A stretch of 64,000 nt of DNA, from the NCBI RefSeq assembly GCF_035222275.1, contig NC_085885.1:1488001-1552000 (forward strand), written 5' to 3'. Position numbers and translations under genes: made by a program. A model generated the notes under the pieces. That model was given only the letters and a program-made list of their open reading frames with translations, ran no database searches and was not told the origin of the DNA. This document shows positions 60,251-64,000 of the stretch, piece by piece. The stretch comes from Podospora bellae-mahoneyi. Lineage: Eukaryota > Ascomycota > Sordariomycetes > Sordariales > Podosporaceae. The number at the start of each line of letters is the position of its first letter. Position 1 is the first letter of the stretch.

Positions 60251-61122
60251 ATGAGAATTCTAGGTCTCCATGGTCAAGGGACAAGTGCCTACATCTTCAA
60301 ATCTCAAACAGGTAAGTTGCAATGCCCCAAATCTTGTCAGATCGCACACTTACAGATGCGATAGTTGCTTTGAGAGCAAAGCTCCCAAAAAGCTACGAGT
60401 TCGACTTTGTTGATGCCCCATTTCATTGTGCCCCAGCACCAGGTATCAAGGTCTTGTTCGACTCCAGTCATTACACTTGGTGGCCAAAAGCGACCACCAA
60501 CGGCATCAAAGGTGCGCACAAGTGGTTGATCGACTACATCGAGGAAAACGGACCGTACGACGCCGTGATTTGCTTTTCCCAGGGCTGCTCCTTAGTTAGC
60601 AGCTTCCTTCTCTACCACAACCTCGAAACACCCGAGGAACCTCTACCATTCAAAGCAGCCATCTTCATCTGCGGCGGTCTCCCTCTCGGTGTCCTCGAAG
60701 ATCTCAACTTGCCCATCACAGAAAAGGCCCATGCTGTCAACGATGCCACGGGTGCGCTGCTCAAGAAGAAGGCCGGTGCATTAATTGATCTGGCGAAGAA
60801 TCTCGACAAAATCAAGCCGGGCATGGGATTGTGGGACGACGTCAACGGGTTGCTTCACGACCCGTCAAAGATGCCAGACGAGACAGATGTGTTTGGGATT
60901 GACTTTACCGCCATGCCAAAGGAAGCCATGATCAAGATTCCAACAATTCACATCTACGGTGCTAAGGACCCAAGGTGGCCATCGAGTGTTCAGTTGGCGT
61001 ACTTTTGCGAGAACAGGAAGGAGTACGATCACGGCGGTGGACACGATATCCCTCGGTCGACGGACGTTTCCATCAAGATTGCGAAGATGTTGGAGGATTT
61101 GAGGGAGGAGATTGGAGCATAA
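60251..61122 (+). CDS. FSH-family serine hydrolase (alpha/beta fold)
   Basis: Predicted esterase/hydrolase of the FSH1/OVCA2 family, usually cytosolic; substrate unknown. Two exons, 60251-60311 and 60356-61122, give 275 residues. The first exon starts M-R-I-L-G-L-H-G-Q-G-T-S, the family's oxyanion-loop region. The splice reads S-Q-T-D-A-I-V-A-L. The triad can be seen: Ser95 in C-F-S-Q-G (GxSxG-like), Asp225 in G-A-K-D-P-R and His250 in G-G-G-H-D-I-P-R. D-A-P-F-H matches the family. The intron is only 44 nt; an acceptor 15 nt earlier is in frame too but would leave a 29-nt intron. Filamentous fungi often place FSH genes in secondary-metabolite clusters, but no such cluster is visible here. Confidence 0.9.
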
Positions 61123-61784
61123 TGCTTGTCGGAAAAGTAATTGATGGTACTGGCATAATATCGGCGTTTGATCGTGGGGGCGGGTTTGTGTTGTTCGGGA
61201 TCGGCTTATCGGTATTGCGTTTGGGACTCGGGCATTTGGATATACCATTTGGCGATAAGAGCTCATAAGTTTCAATGATTTTGGAGACTTAGAGTGACGA
61301 TGCAAGAAAGAAATGCGATTGTAATCAACAGTGCGTTTGCTCAGAGGGAAGGCGCACGCAAGGCTAGGAACAGGTACCTTGATTTTGGCAACTATAAGCG
61401 GTCACTGTCGCAGGAGTTCTTTCCATGCAAAAGTAATACATCTAAAAGTCAGGCTTCGTATCCTCTTATTTTCATAAGATTTAGATTCTCCTTTCAGTAC
61501 TACTCCATTATGCAAGGTACTGGGGAAGGGCCATCAACCTCGACTTACACGGTAGGCACGTTGAACCCTAACCCTCACCAGCCACACTCTGACTGACGAT
61601 GTATCAGGAGCCTGATGCGAAACATCAGCAACAATTGCGCAAAACTTCTTATGAACTCCATATGGTGTCTCTTGCGTCCTAAAAATCACAAGAAACCCAT
61701 TTGGGCATCTCCGTGTCGTCAGTGCAGCAAAAGCTGAGGGTCCCGGCGAAGCCCGCCCCACCGAAGACCGAGTTCGGCCGTCCG
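61123..61784. other. Intergenic, FSH hydrolase / xanA
   Basis: No gene recognised between the hydrolase and the xanA control region. One 100-codon plus frame (61294-61596) has no domain. Confidence 0.5.
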
Positions 61785-61864
61785 CTATCAGCGGGGCAAA
61801 ATCCGCGCTTGTTATCGGTCACCACCGACATCAATTAGTGATAAAGATCCTGGCCGATAGATAA
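61785..61864. promoter_or_regulatory. Cluster of five HGATAR (AreA/NIT2-type GATA) sites
   Basis: Hexamers matching HGATAR occur at 61785-61790 (minus), 61812-61817 (minus), 61839-61844, 61855-61860 and 61859-61864, about 145-225 bp before the xanA start. GATA factors AreA/NIT2 switch on nitrogen scavenging genes. The density next to a purine-use gene supports function, though single sites are common by chance. Confidence 0.6.
61815..61828 (+). promoter_or_regulatory. UaY-type site TCGG-N6-CCGA
   Basis: TCGGTCACCACCGA matches exactly the TCGG-N6-CCGA recognition site of the purine-pathway activator UaY (Gal4-type, Ppr1-like). It lies 181 bp upstream of the xanA start and overlaps one GATA site. 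Purine catabolic genes of Aspergillus are known UaY targets. Confidence 0.7.
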
Positions 61865-61894
61865 GCATCAACGTCATGACAGGAAACTTGGGAA

Positions 61895-61902
61895 GATATA
61901 AG
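61895..61902 (+). promoter_or_regulatory. TATA-like element of xanA
   Basis: GATATAAG lies 107 bp upstream of the start codon and downstream of the UaY and GATA sites, as expected for a core promoter element. Confidence 0.4.
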
Positions 61903-62008
61903 AGACGGCTGCTCTCCTTGTTTGACTTCAATTTTAGCTCCTCATCTTCAGCCCGGACTTACAAGACAGAACAAATCAAGAACCTTTAAACCCCAAACAC
62001 TCGCAACC

Positions 62009-63282
62009 ATGCCTTCAGCCACCGGCCCCGTTGTCCAACCTCTCACGCCTCCCGAGGGCTCCAAGATCAACTTCGGAGCCACCATCACAGGCATTGACAT
62101 TGAGAACCTCACTGGTAAGGCATGAAAAAGCATCATACATGATGAAACAATGTGACCTCTGTAGAAAAGGGAGAATACCCGTGAAATCGGTAACCTCCTC
62201 GGTAAGCCACCCCAATTATCAAACTAACCCCAGAACACCCACCACTAACATTCCCCCACCCAGACTCCGACTTTGCCCTCATCCGTGACGCCCTCTTCAC
62301 CCACCAAGTCGTAATCTTCAAATCCCAATCCCACGTCTCCCCACGCGCCCAATACGAGCTCACCAACCGCTTCGATCCCCTCGCAACCTCTTATGGTCAT
62401 GGCAAAACAGTAGACGCCAAACGCTCCATCCTCCACCCCGACCTCAAAACAATCCCCCACCAGCCCCAAGTCCAAGTCATCGGCAACGGCTTTGTGTCTT
62501 CCTACGAAGGCCTTCAAAACATCACCCTCCGCCACCCCCACCACAAAACCTTCCACGCCACCTCCATCCCCGAAGCCGACGACCTCACACACACAAGGTT
62601 CTATAGATGGCACATCGACGCCGCCCTCTACGGACTCGCCCCTCCCATCGTGACCACCCTCCTGGCAGTCAAAGTCCCCTCTGGCCGCAGGCAAATCTGC
62701 CGTTACGACGACGGAACAGGCGATGAGCTCTCCGTCCCCTTGGGAACCACAGCTTTTGTCTCATCATGCACCTCCTACGACATCCTCTCCCCCAAAGACC
62801 AAGCCTTTTGCCGTTCCACCCGCGTGGAATATGCCCCCCACCCCTACATCTGGATGTCAGGCGCCAAATCCCGCTCTGACGGGCTGGGTATGGTCTCCCA
62901 AGGCAAAGAGATTCCTCTCGGGGACCTCCCCCCTATTGAACAAGACAAGATCCAGATTTTGCCCATGTGCTGGAAGAATCCTGTCACGGGAAAGCTAGCG
63001 CTGCAGGTGCACCCTTCTGCGATTAGAAAGTTGCACTTGGCTGATGGGACGGTGATTGAGGATTTGGCGGAGGTGAGGGAGATTGTGCATAGGCTGCAGA
63101 GGCCGGGGATTGCACCCGAGTATGTCTACGCGCATGACTGGGAGGAGGGGGATTTTGTGCTTTTCCACAACAGGGGGGTGTTGCATAGTGTTGTGGGCGC
63201 GTTTGCCGAGGAGGAGGTGAGGTTGTTTAGGCAGTGCAATGTTGCGGCGAGTGAGTTTCCTTTGGGGCCTGATCATGAGTAA
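62009..63282 (+). CDS. xanA: Alpha-ketoglutarate-dependent xanthine dioxygenase
   Basis: Fe(II)/2-oxoglutarate enzyme of the TauD superfamily that oxidises xanthine to urate, a fungal alternative to xanthine dehydrogenase that lets purines serve as nitrogen source. Two exons, 62009-62114 and 62264-63282, give 374 residues. The start follows CAACC. The splice reads E-N-L-T-D-S-D-F-A-L-I-R-D-A-L. The metal triad is H152-x-D154 in R-W-H-I-D-A-A-L and the distal H343 in G-V-L-H-S-V-V-G. Y-D-D-G-T-G-D-E-L and A-P-H-P-Y-I-W-M are characteristic of XanA. The 149-nt intron contains two more GTAA-type donors. Codons mostly end in C up to about 62960 and in G afterwards. Promoter sites of UaY and GATA type support the assignment. 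Confidence 0.92.
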
Positions 63283-64000
63283 ATCAAGCTAAGGGTTCGA
63301 CGAGAGGAGGGGAGGTTAAGGGTTTAGACTGTTTTGTGCTTTCTTTGAGATTTAGATAGGTAGTTTTGTTTAGCGTGCAATAGGTATTATCATCCTTTCT
63401 TTTTTAAATATCAGCGCTCGAGAATGATGAGACACAGCTGAGGCAATAGAACAACCATTACTGTCGTTAAGGGCAGGGGAACAAATAAATTCAATCATTT
63501 TCTTTCTTTCTCATGACCGAGACCCTCACCAACCCAAAACACCATCCCCCTCCTCAACCTACCTGTACTTAACTCTCATGACAGCCTGAGATATACACAC
63601 AATGTCAGACAAATCAACCAATAGAATAGCAGGTAAAGACAGAGCAAAACAAATACCCATAAAAACAAAAAGTAAAAATAAATTAACAAAAACCCCATGA
63701 TATCATCAACCATTCATGTCGTCATTTCTATGCCTAAAACAATGCCTATGCTTCTCGATGCCCCTTCATCCATCATCACATCACGTCAGGTACCAACTTG
63801 TACAAAATCCACTGATATCATAACTTCATAACAGAAATTCTTCCCTCTCCCAACGTAATGATCGCTTCGCTTCACTTTGTTTGCTTGTGGTAGTGGTGGT
63901 GGTGACACACGTGATAAAGAAAAGTTGATGAGATCCAGAATGTCCCAAGAAAAAAGAATAAGAAATACAATAAAATAGCCAAAGAAAAATCCAAAAATGA
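63283..64000. other. xanA 3' flank to window end
   Basis: AT-rich DNA with A-rich stretches; no gene or RNA seen. A GTGGTGGTGGTG run lies at 63892-63903. Confidence 0.5.

Overview
The window is nuclear DNA from a filamentous ascomycete. The evidence is dense, intron-poor housekeeping genes with 44-150 nt GT-AG introns and CTGAC/CTAAC-type branch points, a peroxisomal Lon protease with a PTS1 tail, a Zn(II)2Cys6 regulator, a xanthine dioxygenase of the XanA type (known from fungi), and an AT-rich island with retroelement remains. Protein resemblance points to Sordariomycetes, probably Sordariales. That placement is inference; no rRNA or other decisive marker is present.

Layout: 0-17 kb is a compact housekeeping block: isopentenyl-diphosphate isomerase (-), a MATE transporter (-), the ribosome biogenesis factor Urb1 (+), an eIF4E-binding 4E-T-like protein (+), tRNA-Val(AAC) (-) and a peroxisomal Lon protease (+). 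From 17.1 to 27.9 kb no convincing gene is seen. This desert ends at a Zn2Cys6 regulator whose zinc cluster appears to be assembled across an 8-nt micro-exon. From 33 to 40 kb lie a small uncharacterised protein (-), MLH1 (+) and a frame-disrupted F-box gene (-). From 41.4 to 45.2 kb is an AT-rich island with about 270 bp of TTATTTA-type repeat and three diverged copies of one LTR-like repeat, one inverted relative to the other two. From 45.5 to 64 kb genes resume: tRNA CCA-adding enzyme (+), TTI2 (+), FIG4 lipid phosphatase (-), an uncharacterised single-pass membrane protein (+), an Arg/Ser-rich repeat protein (+), an FSH-type serine hydrolase (+) and xanthine dioxygenase (+).

The genes form no single pathway. 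Themes are RNA and translation (Urb1, 4E-T-like, CCA1, tRNA-Val), genome maintenance and PIKK assembly (MLH1, TTI2), organelle and membrane upkeep (peroxisomal Lon, FIG4, MATE) and metabolism (IDI1, XanA). The best regulatory evidence is upstream of xanA: an exact TCGG-N6-CCGA site of the UaY type, surrounded by five HGATAR (AreA/NIT2-type) sites.

The points most worth a second look are: (1) a coding-like 42-codon in-frame extension beyond the TAG of the 4E-T-like gene; (2) the 8-nt micro-exon that supplies a zinc ligand; (3) the purine/nitrogen control cluster at xanA; (4) G-quadruplex-prone sequence inside the Lon ORF and C-to-G switches in wobble usage along several genes. I found no clear evidence of a wholly new multi-gene system.
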